The position numbers were made by a program, and so were the translations under genes. The notes under the pieces were generated by a model, which was not told the origin of the DNA, searched no databases, and was given only the letters and a program-made list of their open reading frames with translations. From the NCBI GenBank assembly GCA_017463985.1, contig JAFUEH010000009.1, forward strand, positions 62,001 through 126,000: DNA of 64,000 bases, in the 5' to 3' direction. Source of the DNA: Eubacterium sp. Lineage in GTDB: Bacteria > Bacillota > Clostridia > Oscillospirales > Acutalibacteraceae. Within the stretch, counting starts at the first letter, position 1; every line of letters starts with the position of its first letter. Positions 52,967 through 61,400 of this stretch are shown piece by piece.

Positions 52967-53785
52967 TTATTTTAATGCGTCAATAAATTCATCCAGCTCG
53001 GTCGCCTCAATGTCCTCTACCCTTCCGGCGTCGACCAGCGCAGCATTCGCCGGATCCAGCGGCAGCTTTGCCAACACCGGCAAATTCAGCTCTGCTGCGG
53101 TAGCGTCGATCTGTGACGCACCGAACAGACTGTGGCGCTTACCGCAGTCCGGACACAGGAAATAGCTCATGTTTTCCACTAAGCCCAGCACCGGCACATT
53201 CATCATCTGCGCCATATTATAAGCCTTATTGACGATCATTTTTACGAGATCCTGCGGTGTGGAAACGATCACAATGCCGTCTACCGGCAGCGACTGGAAA
53301 ACAGTCAGCGCTACGTCACCCGTCCCCGGCGGCATATCTACAAACAGCACGTCCAGCTCACCCCAGGTGACGTCGGTCCAAAACTGCTGGATCACGCCGC
53401 TGATCACAGGTCCGCGCCATACGACCGGCGCATTGACATCCTCCAGCAGCAGGTTGATGCTCATCAGCTTGATGCCGCTTTCTGTCACGGTCGGCAGCAG
53501 GCCGTTATCGTCCTGCAGGGCATGGCTCGTTACGCCAAAGGATTTCGGCACGGACGGACCGGTAATATCCGCGTCCAGAATACCGACCTTCAGGCCTGCC
53601 TTGCGCGCCTTCGACGCCAGCAGGCAGGTCACCAGGCTTTTGCCGACGCCGCCCTTACCGGATACGACGCCGATCACCTTTTTAATATTGGATAGCTTGT
53701 TCATCGGCTGCAAAAAGCTCTGCGGCCGGGTTCTGTCGCTGCAGCTCTGTGAACAGCTGGAGCAGTCGTGTGTGCATTCGCTCAT
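52967..53785 (-). CDS. Mrp/NBP35-family iron-sulfur carrier ATPase
   Basis: 272 aa. Deviant Walker A GKGGVGKS (about 41-48) and the C-terminal CPDCGKRHSLFG with the conserved CxxC mark the family, which carries or inserts Fe-S clusters. An unusual N-terminal motif MSECTHDCSSCSQSCSD holds four Cys (about 4-15), like the N-terminal ferredoxin-type cluster of eukaryotic Nbp35. GGAG lies before the ATG. First gene of the operon with comEB. Confidence 0.93.
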   Translation of the reverse strand: MSECTHDCSSCSQSCSDRTRPQSFLQPMNKLSNIKKVIGVVSGKGGVGKSLVTCLLASKARKAGLKVGILDADITGPSVPKSFGVTSHALQDDNGLLPTVTESGIKLMSINLLLEDVNAPVVWRGPVISGVIQQFWTDVTWGELDVLFVDMPPGTGDVALTVFQSLPVDGIVIVSTPQDLVKMIVNKAYNMAQMMNVPVLGLVENMSYFLCPDCGKRHSLFGASQIDATAAELNLPVLAKLPLDPANAALVDAGRVEDIEATELDEFIDALK

Positions 53786-53854
53786 GTTAATAATCTCCTG
53801 AAAACAGTTATTTTGACCCTGTTATCATATCACAACAGCAATCAATTATCAATA

Positions 53855-54451
53855 TTATCCTTCGTAATTCCGGATCAAATATACCAGCCTGCCGAGGATC
53901 GCCAGCTCGTCCACGATGATCGGGGCATAGCTGTCGTTCTCCGGCTGCAGGCGAAAATGCCCGTCCTCCTTATAAAACCGCTTGAGCGTCGCCTCGTCGT
54001 CGATCAGCGCCACAACGATCTCGCCGTTTTCAGCGGTCGGCGTCTGCTCGATCACGGCAATATCGCCGTCCAAAATTGCCGCGTTGATCATTGAATCACC
54101 GCGTACACGCAGCGCAAACAGCTCGCGGCCGCGTGGCGCGATCGGCACGGGGATGTAATCCTCAATACTCTCCACCGCCAAAATCGGCATACCGGCCGTC
54201 ACCGTGCCTAAGAGCGGTACATGATAAGGACGGATACCATTTTTCACGATACGGATCGTGCGCTTGAGCTGTGAATCACGCTCAATATAGCCGGCCTTTT
54301 CCAGCGCGTTCAGATTGTACTGCACGGTAGAGGTAGAGCGCAGCCCCACGGCTGCGCCGATCTCACGAACGGACGGCGCCACGCCGCGCGCGTCGATCAC
54401 CTCTTTAATATAGTCAAATACCCTTTGCTGCGTTTTTGTCAATTTTTCCAC
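53855..54451 (-). CDS. lexA: LexA SOS repressor
   Basis: 198 aa. N-terminal winged HTH (VAPSVREIGAAVGLRSTSTV) and C-terminal S24 protease domain. The self-cleavage bond is Ala86-Gly87 (TVTAGMP), with Ser120 (RGDSM) and Lys157 as the catalytic pair, one or two off the E. coli numbering. RecA-filament-stimulated cleavage frees SOS genes. A LexA-box-like sequence overlaps its own -35, so it is probably autoregulated. Confidence 0.96.
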   Translation of the reverse strand: MEKLTKTQQRVFDYIKEVIDARGVAPSVREIGAAVGLRSTSTVQYNLNALEKAGYIERDSQLKRTIRIVKNGIRPYHVPLLGTVTAGMPILAVESIEDYIPVPIAPRGRELFALRVRGDSMINAAILDGDIAVIEQTPTAENGEIVVALIDDEATLKRFYKEDGHFRLQPENDSYAPIIVDELAILGRLVYLIRNYEG

Positions 54452-54480
54452 AGAAAGCCCTCCTCAGTATTATTATATTT

Positions 54481-54509
54481 ATAATATCATATTCTTCATC
54501 AGATGTCAA
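54481..54509 (-). promoter_or_regulatory. lexA promoter
   Basis: On the minus strand, TTGACA (54504-54509), 17-bp spacer, TATTAT (54481-54486) with extended TGA. Confidence 0.75.
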
Positions 54510-54520
54510 ACGTATGTGCT
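54507..54520 (-). promoter_or_regulatory. LexA-box-like operator
   Basis: CAAACGTATGTGCT agrees with 11 of 14 positions of the Gram-positive SOS box CGAACRNRYGTTYC and overlaps the lexA -35 box. Confidence 0.55.
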
Positions 54521-54566
54521 ACTGTTTAACGGGCAAAAACAGCAAAAAAGGAAATTAAAAAAACTC

Positions 54567-54595
54567 TTGACATTTGTTGTTTTATATTATATAAT
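54567..54595 (+). promoter_or_regulatory. tRNA promoter
   Basis: Perfect consensus: TTGACA (54567-54572), 17-bp spacer, TATAAT (54590-54595), 17 bp before the first tRNA. Confidence 0.88.
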
Positions 54596-54612
54596 TTTTC
54601 TTGCTTTGATAT

Positions 54613-54689
54613 GGCTTTATAGCTCAGTTGGCTAGAGCATTCGGTTCATACCCGGAGTGTCACTGGTTCGAATCCAGTTAAAGCCACCA
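54613..54689 (+). tRNA. tRNA-Met (CAT)
   Basis: 77 nt including encoded CCA. Acceptor GGCTTTA / TAAAGCC, D-arm AGCTCAGTTGGCTAGAGC, anticodon loop TTCATAC with CAT, T-arm CTGGTTCGAATCCAG. A lysidine-modified tRNA-Ile has the same anticodon, but the body looks like elongator Met. Confidence 0.93.
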
Positions 54690-54691
54690 GC

Positions 54692-54766
54692 GGCCCGGTG
54701 GTCAAGCGGTTAAGACACCGCCCTTTCACGGCGGTAACACGGGTTCAAATCCCGTCCGGGTCACCA
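54692..54766 (+). tRNA. tRNA-Glu (TTC)
   Basis: 75 nt including encoded CCA. Acceptor GGCCCGG / CCGGGTC (one G-U), anticodon stem CCGCC / GGCGG around CTTTCAC with TTC, T-arm ACGGGTTCAAATCCCGT. Two bp after tRNA-Met. Confidence 0.94.
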
Positions 54767-54771
54767 AATGA

Positions 54772-54801
54772 AAACAGATACCCTTTTGGGTGTCTGTTTT
54801 T
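54772..54801 (+). terminator. Terminator of the tRNA operon
   Basis: AAACAGATACCC / GGGTGTCTGTTT with a TTTT loop, then TTTTT. Confidence 0.85.
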
Positions 54802-54813
54802 ATTTTATCATTT

Positions 54814-55084
54814 GGGCAGGACGGATTTGAAACGAAACACCGATTAGCCAGCCCATAAGGGCGCAGCTCATCGGGAGAAAAGGTCCGGTGCTTCGTTTGC
54901 GACCGCTGCCGGTGGCAGAGGAAGGGAGCAAAAAGAAGTCAGTAGCGGTCTGAATTTTGGAGGGGCATTTATACCATGAACAAAATTCAGGGCACCGCCC
55001 TGCGTATCCTTTCGATAGTTGAGAAGAAAATCCCGTCCGATTCATCAAAAAAGTCTGTGTAAGCTTTGTAAACACAGGCTTTTT
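54814..55084 (+). ncRNA. Compact structured element after tRNA-Glu
   Basis: No credible gene; the bases form nested helices. Outer: GGACGGATTT (54819-54828) with AAATCCCGTCC (55028-55038, one bulge). Inner: 54830-54843 with 54885-54898 (12 of 14); GCCC-ATAA-GGGC (54851-54862); GACCGCT (54901-54907) with AGCGGTC (54944-54950), enclosing CTGCC-GGT-GGCAG; CTGAATTTTG (54950-54959) with CAAAATTCAG (54981-54990); CAGGGC-ACC-GCCCTG (54988-55002). A terminator-like hairpin with T-tract closes it (55051-55084). It could be a structured RNA or a folded single-stranded mobile element. The 3' helix strand repeats 12 bases of the tRNA-Glu 3' end. Confidence 0.5.
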
Positions 55085-55128
55085 CATATATTTGTACTGA
55101 ATAAAACCGGTCTGTAGTTTGTTCGGCT

Positions 55129-55590
55129 TTATTTGAATACCATGATTTGCTCGCAATAGGGGCAAAGCATGCTGCCGCTCATCACATCCATCGCTGAAAC
55201 GCTCACGGTTTCATGGCAGTAAGGGCAAGGATAATCCCGATACTCATCGCTGAGATCCTCGTCAGCCTTCTCATCCGTTTCTTCTTCCGGCAGAACCGTT
55301 TTGTCCCGGACCGCGTTTTTGTTGGCTGCGACAGTGATTTTTGTCGCTTCAAAGCGCTCCTTGAGTAAATCGTTCTGCTCTTGCAACAATTTAATAATCT
55401 CACTGAAGCCAATGAACACCATGCCGGACACAAAAGAAATCACCGCAATCGCGATGCAGGTACCAAAACCGGCAAGCCCGTTATCCAGCACACTCGCCAT
55501 TACAATCCACGTAATAACGCCGCCGAGCAGACCCAACCCGAACATTACACATCCGATAATTTTTAATATTTTCGCAATGGAATTATTCAT
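55129..55590 (-). CDS. Membrane protein with C-terminal zinc finger
   Basis: 153 aa from MNNSIAKILK; AGGAGG is 7 nt upstream. Two transmembrane segments (about 8-28 and 36-58) are followed by a short coiled coil (about 60-80) and an acidic stretch. A zinc finger CPYCHE...CPYCEQ ends the protein. The finger would lie in the cytoplasm. It is one more of the many small zinc-ribbon membrane proteins of this window; function unknown. It stands between the tRNA region and kinase cassette B on the opposite strand. Confidence 0.8.
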   Translation of the reverse strand: MNNSIAKILKIIGCVMFGLGLLGGVITWIVMASVLDNGLAGFGTCIAIAVISFVSGMVFIGFSEIIKLLQEQNDLLKERFEATKITVAANKNAVRDKTVLPEEETDEKADEDLSDEYRDYPCPYCHETVSVSAMDVMSGSMLCPYCEQIMVFK

Positions 55591-55706
55591 CAATCATCCT
55601 CCTGTTCTTTGCCTTGATAAATGGGTATAATCTATTATATTATAGATGTTATTTTTTGCAAAATCTATAAGCCGACAGCTGACTTTTTCTTTTTTTGGTC
55701 AGGTTC

Positions 55707-55735
55707 TTTACAAACCGGCGGACTTGTCTTATAAT
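55707..55735 (+). promoter_or_regulatory. Promoter of cassette B
   Basis: TTTACA (55707-55712), 17-bp spacer, TATAAT (55730-55735): the same boxes and spacing as cassette A. Confidence 0.78.
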
Positions 55736-55766
55736 GGATGTAATCACGTAATTCTGAGGTTCAGCT

Positions 55767-56600
55767 ATGACAAAAAAGTGTCCGCATTGCGGTGCGGAAA
55801 TGCCGGAGGAAAGCCGGTTTTGCCTGCAGTGTATGCAATACGCCGTGGCGCCGGAGAAGCCGGTATTACGCACGGAGCACAGCCGAAAACGGCTGCTGCC
55901 GTATCTGGCGGCATTGCTGGCAGTGGTACTGCTGCTAACATCGGTGGCTGCCGTCTACGGTGTTCAAAAAAGACATATTGCGATAGCGCCGGAACCGTCT
56001 GCACCGGTGAGCGACACGGCGACGCCATCCGTCGCGGCCGTTGAAGCCAGTGAGCAGATGGCAGACGAGGAGACAGCCTCGGCGCCGCCGGAGGCGTCTT
56101 CGGAAGCCGATACCGACATCAGTGCCGGTGACACGACTGCGCCAAGCGCCGGCGGAATCGCTGCCGGAGCTGCTGTCGGTACCACGGTCGGTACGACGGC
56201 TGCCGCCGCTACGCGCTCTGCTACCGAAAGCGCCACAACGAAGCAGAACACCACGGCCGCCAAAACGACCGCCGCGCCAACGACGGCGAAGAACACCACC
56301 GCCGCTACCGAACCGGCGGACAGCATTGAAATTACAAACGGTGTATTACGGCATTATCCGTCCGGCTTTACTGCCAGCCGCTACACCATTCCGAAAAACG
56401 TAACAAAAATTGCAAACAACGCATTTTCCGGCAACCGGTATATTACGGAGCTGGAATTCAGCGACCGGGAGGAGCTGGACTGTAATTATGCTAATCTGTT
56501 CGCCAGCTTGCCGAATTTAAAAACCATCTATATATATCCGGGCACGGGACCGGATCTTGAAGGAAAGAACTATTTTACGGGAAAGGTTGTTTATCTGTAA
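55767..56600 (+). CDS. Zinc-ribbon, single-pass membrane protein with LRR-like outer domain, cassette B
   Basis: 277 aa; GAGG is 7 nt before the ATG. Zinc ribbon CPHCGAEMPEESRFCLQC (about 4-21), transmembrane helix (about 45-67), Ala/Thr-rich stalk (about 70-190), then an LRR-like domain (about 190-277; RYTIPKNVTKIANNAFSG, LPNLKTIYIYPG). The C-terminal domain aligns closely with that of its paralogue at 11686-12471, while the stalk does not, as expected for a spacer. Likely sensor for the kinase and HTH protein encoded next. Confidence 0.85.
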   Translation: MTKKCPHCGAEMPEESRFCLQCMQYAVAPEKPVLRTEHSRKRLLPYLAALLAVVLLLTSVAAVYGVQKRHIAIAPEPSAPVSDTATPSVAAVEASEQMADEETASAPPEASSEADTDISAGDTTAPSAGGIAAGAAVGTTVGTTAAAATRSATESATTKQNTTAAKTTAAPTTAKNTTAATEPADSIEITNGVLRHYPSGFTASRYTIPKNVTKIANNAFSGNRYITELEFSDREELDCNYANLFASLPNLKTIYIYPGTGPDLEGKNYFTGKVVYL

Positions 56601-56601
56601 C

Positions 56602-57039
56602 ATGGATGAAAATTTGAGGAAAAAGACAGATGAGCTGATTCAGCAGCTATCGCGCGACAACGTGGATTTTGAGCAGTATATTCAGGAGAATCAGGATTCG
56701 CTGATCGCTGTCAACCTGCGTGACTTTTGGAGCGCATTAATCAAAAGGACCGGTATGTCCAACTCCGATATTATCAACAAAAGCGAGATGTCCTACTATT
56801 ATTTTTACGAAGTCATCAACGGCAAAAAGGTGCCGTCTGTGGACAAGATCGTTTCGCTGATACTGGCCACGCACCTTACGCTCGAGGACTGCCAGACCGC
56901 GCTCAAATACTGCGGCAAGGCGCCGCTTTATCCGAAGCTGCTGCGCGACAGCGTTTTTATCTACGCCATCACACACGAGCTGACCCTGAGCGAAACGAAT
57001 AAGCTGCTGGTTCAGTCGGGATTGGATAAGCTGAAATGA
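56602..57039 (+). CDS. XRE-like HTH protein, cassette B
   Basis: 145 aa from MDENLRKKTDE, 1 bp after the upstream stop; same length as the cassette A copy. The HTH region is GMSNSDIINKSEMSYYYFYE and GKKVPSVDKIVSLILATHLT. The C-terminal LYPKLLRDSVFIYAITHELT matches LYPRLKRDSILIYAVENRLS of the paralogue, so this part is under strong constraint and probably contacts the kinase. The stop overlaps the kinase start (ATGA). Confidence 0.8.
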   Translation: MDENLRKKTDELIQQLSRDNVDFEQYIQENQDSLIAVNLRDFWSALIKRTGMSNSDIINKSEMSYYYFYEVINGKKVPSVDKIVSLILATHLTLEDCQTALKYCGKAPLYPKLLRDSVFIYAITHELTLSETNKLLVQSGLDKLK

Positions 57040-57776
57040 GCGAGCTGAAAGAGTATTTATTCCGCCACCTGGACAGTGCGTTCACCGAGCTGGAAACGCT
57101 ATCCGAAAATGCTATCAGCCGCCTGGTGCTTTACCAAAACCGGCAGACAGGCGAAAAGGTACTGCTCCTCAAAACCCTGAACAGAAACGATAGTGTATTT
57201 CGACAGCTGAATGCAACCGATGTGATGGGCTATCTGCCGAAGGTATATATTGTTGCTTCTGACGACGACGCGCTGTATGTGTTGCTGGAATATGTCGAGG
57301 GGCAGTCGGCGGCGGCGCTGATCGGCTGCGGAGACTATGACGCGGTGCTCGGTTACATGACGGATGTTTGCCAAGCGTTGGCGTTACTCCATTCGCTCGG
57401 TATTATTCACCGCGATGTGAAGCCCGACAACGTGATCATTAAGCCGGACGGTCACGCGGCGCTGATTGACCTGAGCATCGCCAAAACCGCCGGCGAGGGG
57501 AACAGCGATACCGTGACGCTCGGCACCGTCGGCTATGCGGCACCGGAGCAGTTCGGGCTGATGGCCAGCCGCGTGGAAACAGATATTTATGCGCTCGGCG
57601 TAACGATGAATATTCTGCTGACAGGCGTGCATCCGATGCAGGATATTCCCGACAATCGGGTCGGCAAGATCATCAAAAAATGCACCAGCCTGCGCATTGC
57701 CGACCGTTATGCAGACGTCGGACAGCTGATGGCGGACCTGCAGCGCGTCGGCCGGCGACGTTCTAAAATAAAATAA
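57036..57776 (+). CDS. Ser/Thr protein kinase, cassette B
   Basis: 246 aa, no membrane segment. Lys46 (VLLLKTLN) is the beta-3 lysine, HRDVKPDNV holds Asp127, and DLS replaces DFG (Asp145); APE follows TVGYA. No glycine-rich loop is seen. All three key charged residues are present, so this copy is probably active, unlike its paralogue with Cys46. Cytoplasmic; the membrane sensor of the cassette would supply the signal (inference). Confidence 0.9.
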   Translation: MSELKEYLFRHLDSAFTELETLSENAISRLVLYQNRQTGEKVLLLKTLNRNDSVFRQLNATDVMGYLPKVYIVASDDDALYVLLEYVEGQSAAALIGCGDYDAVLGYMTDVCQALALLHSLGIIHRDVKPDNVIIKPDGHAALIDLSIAKTAGEGNSDTVTLGTVGYAAPEQFGLMASRVETDIYALGVTMNILLTGVHPMQDIPDNRVGKIIKKCTSLRIADRYADVGQLMADLQRVGRRRSKIK

Positions 57777-57810
57777 AACGGATACCGCAGCAAAACGGTA
57801 TCCGTTTTTT
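57775..57810 (+). terminator. Terminator of cassette B
   Basis: AAAACGGATACCG / CGGTATCCGTTTT stem, then TT. Confidence 0.88.
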
Positions 57811-57832
57811 GTTTTCAGGTCTTTGAAAATGC

Positions 57833-59593
57833 CTATTTCACGAAGGTAGGCTGCCACGTGCTGCTAACCGCCATCGGTATGCTCCACGGAGACACGGTGT
57901 ACGCCTCTCCGCCGTCGCATGCGATCACCTGACAGACCCTGATCCGTACAAACCAGCCGGTTTTTCCGGCGAGCATTGCTCTTTGGAACGGATTCTCCGG
58001 CAGACGGACAGAGACACTGTTCAGCGTGCCATCGTCCACCGTCACCGTACGCGTGTTCTTTGAAAAATCCCAAGCCGTGGACAGCTCCAGCTCGTAGCCG
58101 GCGGCGTTGGCCGCAGGCGTCCACTGCACCGTGACCGTTCCGCCTGTCTTGACGGCAGCGACAGGCGCAATACTGTGCGGCTTAACGGAAAAATACAAAT
58201 CCTTGGTGCCGCTGTAATCGTTCTGAAAAGCTACGCGCAGCTTATACTGACCGACATCCCTGACGGTTTTCGACGTGCTCCCGTCTGCACGGGAAACACA
58301 AGTGACCGTGTAGTTGTCCGCACTGACCGCGTGTCCCTCCGCATCAAGCACCGTAACCGGCGGCGCCTGCTGCTCGCTGCCGCTATACACCAGCGACTTG
58401 CTCGTCAGCGTAATACTGTCGATCGCGCGGATCTTCTCCGTTGACAGCACCTCGCCGCAACCGGCGCACACCGTTTGACGGAGCCCGTCCAGCTGCTGCG
58501 CAGCCGGCTTCGTCACCCGCGACAGCGTGTTTTCGTGGGTACACGGCAACGGTTCCGCGGTGTCTGCCGTCAGCGATACCAGCGCGCGGCTGTCCAGCGT
58601 CAGACACGGGCGAACGCCCTCCACGTACGTAACATCACCGACAGTGCGATAGCTGAACTCGCTGCTTCCCTTCACCATGCAAGCCTTGGTTTCTGTCTCG
58701 CCGGCATTCACAAAAACGCTTCTCATCCAAAAGTCCGCGCTGGCATAGTTTTTGTTGCTAGCATAGACGCCCTGGCAGCAGGCATAATCGGTCGGCACCG
58801 CCTGCAGCTTCGTTCGCTCCACCGTAACACCGCCTGTCGGTAGCTTAACAGTGCGATTGCCGAAGCCGTTTTCATCTGTCAGATCGCTGAAATCTAACGA
58901 CCATAGCAGGTCCAGTGTATCATCGGAATAGCCGATATAATTACCGCCGTCGGGGTTGCCGGGATTCGGTACAACAGACAGCAGCAGCTTTGTTTTTTCG
59001 TTCTCGCTGAACAGCGTATCGGCCATCGTGGTATTCATCCATTCGCGGAGATCGGCGTCAGCCCAAAGCAGGTTTTCCGCCGGCGCATTTTGAAACGGCT
59101 GACCGTCCAGCAGTCCCTTTGTCAGCGCCGTAACGCCTGCCTCTGTGTTGGCAATCACCTGCCATTTTACCGGCTCCCACAAAAACCAGTAGGACTGGTT
59201 CAGGGCGTAATTCATTTCCTCAAAAATCACCTGTGCGTCAAAGCCGTTGCGTCTGTCACCCGTGGCACGCGGCCGATAGGTATTGCCGATCTGAACCTTA
59301 CGGTAACGGTTGCCCTGATAGATCACGTCACCGTACGTCATCCCAACGTCCTCGGTAGAATTGACCAGATAGCCGTAGCTCTGCATTGAAATGTTCAGCT
59401 GATTTAAGGCAACGATCAGCTTCTTATCCGTCACAAGGCTTTGCGGATACGAGCCCAGATAAAATTCATCGTCCGTTTGCAGCTCACTGACAGGCACCGT
59501 GTCCTTCGACGGTTCGTCGGCGTAGCTCAGCGTGGCTTGTCCGCCGGTCACGAGCAGGATCACTGCCGCAAGGATCGCTAAAATTCTTTTCAT
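57833..59593 (-). CDS. Secreted DUF6273-like protein with Ig-like C-terminal region
   Basis: 586 aa from MKRILAILAAVILLVTG, which opens a signal peptide ending SYA. Residues about 45-340 match the pattern of DUF6273 domains: FYLGSYPQS, WEPVKWQVIA, ADLREWMNTTMAD, DFWMRSVF, VRPCLTLDS. A Cys pair unit (CTHENT...CAGCGE) and an Ig/FN3-like region follow. The latter (YSGSEQQAPPVTVLDAEG, VGQYKLRVAFQNDYSGTKDL) resembles that of the LRR protein at 12654-15509. No wall anchor is visible. Function unknown, probably surface or secreted. Confidence 0.82.
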   Translation of the reverse strand: MKRILAILAAVILLVTGGQATLSYADEPSKDTVPVSELQTDDEFYLGSYPQSLVTDKKLIVALNQLNISMQSYGYLVNSTEDVGMTYGDVIYQGNRYRKVQIGNTYRPRATGDRRNGFDAQVIFEEMNYALNQSYWFLWEPVKWQVIANTEAGVTALTKGLLDGQPFQNAPAENLLWADADLREWMNTTMADTLFSENEKTKLLLSVVPNPGNPDGGNYIGYSDDTLDLLWSLDFSDLTDENGFGNRTVKLPTGGVTVERTKLQAVPTDYACCQGVYASNKNYASADFWMRSVFVNAGETETKACMVKGSSEFSYRTVGDVTYVEGVRPCLTLDSRALVSLTADTAEPLPCTHENTLSRVTKPAAQQLDGLRQTVCAGCGEVLSTEKIRAIDSITLTSKSLVYSGSEQQAPPVTVLDAEGHAVSADNYTVTCVSRADGSTSKTVRDVGQYKLRVAFQNDYSGTKDLYFSVKPHSIAPVAAVKTGGTVTVQWTPAANAAGYELELSTAWDFSKNTRTVTVDDGTLNSVSVRLPENPFQRAMLAGKTGWFVRIRVCQVIACDGGEAYTVSPWSIPMAVSSTWQPTFVK

Positions 59594-59741
59594 CACATTT
59601 TCGCCCCCATACCTATTCAGTATAACGGTATTCCGCCGTTTTGTCAATTCTGCGTTTCTGCCAAAAACGCCGCGGTGTGTTGCCTTGCTACGCAGTCAGT
59701 TTACCCTATATCCTTCCCTGCCGCAAGACGGCAAAGGAGCA

Positions 59742-59770
59742 TTGACAAACGGGCATAATCATGCTACGCT
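59742..59770 (+). promoter_or_regulatory. Possible sialidase promoter
   Basis: TTGACA (59742-59747), 17-bp spacer, weak TACGCT (59765-59770) with extended TGC. Confidence 0.5.
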
Positions 59771-59799
59771 GAGGGTAGAAAAACACGAACGGAGGCATT

Positions 59800-61338
59800 A
59801 TGATGAAGCGACTGGCGGCTTTCATGACAGGAACGGTATTGGCGCTGACGGCAGTGCTTTGCACCGCCACCGGCACAGCAGCGGCATCGGCAGAGACAAA
59901 CGGCCCGTTCGCGCGCGGCACACTGAGCTGCAGTGAATTCCGTATTCCGGCGCTGCTGACGCTGCAGGACGGCGCGGTAGTCGCCTCGGCGGATATGCGC
60001 TGGGGCCACGGGGCGGATTCCCCTCAGAATATTGACACCGGCTTTGCCCGTTCCATTGACGGGCTTGGCAACTGGGAACACAGCATCGTCAATCACTTTG
60101 ACGATTACGCCGACGGCGCGGACAGCACAGACAGCGCCTCCTTCATCGACAGCGCGTTAGTACAGTCACAGGACGGCACGCTGTTTTTGATCACAGAGGC
60201 GTATGCCTCCGGTATCGGGATCCGCAATACTGAGCAGGGTAACGGCTGCATAGAATATCAAGGAGAAACCTATATTGCCTTGGCTGAACGGGACAGCGAG
60301 GATTACCGCTACCACATTGCCGACTTTGAAAACGGATTTGCACCGGTGATGGACGGCGACGCAGCGACCGACTACAGCGTCGATACAGAATACAGGCTCT
60401 ACCAAAACGGCACCCTGCTGACCCAGCCGCAGCGCGGTACTGACGGCGAGCCAAACGGCAGTACCGTCGCGCAAAGCATTTTCTACAAGGAGGCGGCGCT
60501 GCACGTATTCCCCACCCCGTTCCTTTGGCTGCGCAGCAGCCGCGACGGCGGCGTTACCTGGAGCGCGCCGCAGGTGCTTAACCCGGCTGTTGGTCTTGAC
60601 ACCGACTGTTTCCTCGGCGTTTGTCCCGGCAGAGGCCTTGCATTCGATTGGAATGGCGGCGAGCGCCTGCTCTTTGCGCTCTATCTTTCCGACGCCGGCA
60701 AGAACGAGCAAGCGCTTTGCATCTATTCTGACGACGGCGGCCAAACCTGGCAACGCGGCGAGGCCGTTCAGCACGCCGCTATGCTGAAAAAGACCAGCGA
60801 ATCACAGCCGGTGCTGCTGCCAGACGGCCGACTGCGGCTGTTTTCGCGCAACAGCTCCCGTTACGTGGCCTGCTGCGACAGCACGGACGGCGGCCAAACC
60901 TGGACAAAAGCCCGACCCGTTGAGGCGCTGCGCGGCCGCGCCAGCTGCATGATTTCTGCGCTCACCCTTCCACAGCCGGACGGCACGACCGTTGTGCTTT
61001 GCGCGATGCCGGGCGACAGTAGCGCCCGCGCTGACGGTGTACTGCGTGCCGGCACGGCAGACGAAGCCGGCAACATCACGTGGAACGACGAGCTCCCTGT
61101 CAACGACGGCTTTTTTGCCTATTCCTGCATGACAGCGCTATCGGACGGCAGTATCGCCCTCCTATACGAGGACGAGGCGTCGCACTTTGCTTATTGCCGG
61201 ATGACGGTCGACGGCGAGGGTAAGCTTGCCGCAGCCGACGGCAACACCGTTACCGTCCAAAAGAAAAACAGCCTGCGCGACACGCTGACACGCGCGTGGG
61301 ATCAGGTGCTGCTCTTTTTTGAGCGTTTGTCGGCATAA
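59800..61338 (+). CDS. Secreted sialidase, glycoside hydrolase family 33
   Basis: 512 aa. Two adjacent ATGs (59800, 59803) follow GGAGG by 4 and 7 nt; either is possible. A signal peptide ends near ASA. The FRIP motif (FRIPALLTLQDG, about 47) supplies the first Arg of the triad, and three Asp-boxes are seen: SRDGGVTWS, SDDGGQTWQ and STDGGQTWT. ESQPVLLPDGRLRLFSRN and FAYSCMTALSDGSIALLYED match the regions with further Arg and the catalytic Tyr. It releases terminal sialic acid from host glycans. No nan catabolic genes or carbohydrate-binding module are nearby, so released sialic acid use is not shown here. Confidence 0.92.
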   Translation: MMKRLAAFMTGTVLALTAVLCTATGTAAASAETNGPFARGTLSCSEFRIPALLTLQDGAVVASADMRWGHGADSPQNIDTGFARSIDGLGNWEHSIVNHFDDYADGADSTDSASFIDSALVQSQDGTLFLITEAYASGIGIRNTEQGNGCIEYQGETYIALAERDSEDYRYHIADFENGFAPVMDGDAATDYSVDTEYRLYQNGTLLTQPQRGTDGEPNGSTVAQSIFYKEAALHVFPTPFLWLRSSRDGGVTWSAPQVLNPAVGLDTDCFLGVCPGRGLAFDWNGGERLLFALYLSDAGKNEQALCIYSDDGGQTWQRGEAVQHAAMLKKTSESQPVLLPDGRLRLFSRNSSRYVACCDSTDGGQTWTKARPVEALRGRASCMISALTLPQPDGTTVVLCAMPGDSSARADGVLRAGTADEAGNITWNDELPVNDGFFAYSCMTALSDGSIALLYEDEASHFAYCRMTVDGEGKLAAADGNTVTVQKKNSLRDTLTRAWDQVLLFFERLSA

Positions 61339-61347
61339 CCTACGCTC

Positions 61348-61382
61348 TGCCGCCGTTACTGAACAAAAACGGCTTCGGCGGT
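61348..61382 (+). terminator. Weak hairpin after the sialidase gene
   Basis: TGCCGCCG / CGGCGGTG with a long A-rich loop and no clear T-tract. Confidence 0.35.
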
Positions 61383-61400
61383 GGAATTTGGCAATTTCGG

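Noticed and set aside
54613..54766. tRNA pair as a phage or ICE attachment site
   Set aside because: No integrase or phage gene is near, and only a 12-base copy of the tRNA end is seen inside the folded element.
54800..55165. Minus-strand frame of 121 codons after tRNA-Glu
   Set aside because: It overlaps the folded element and both flanking terminators, has no ribosome site and no coding signature.
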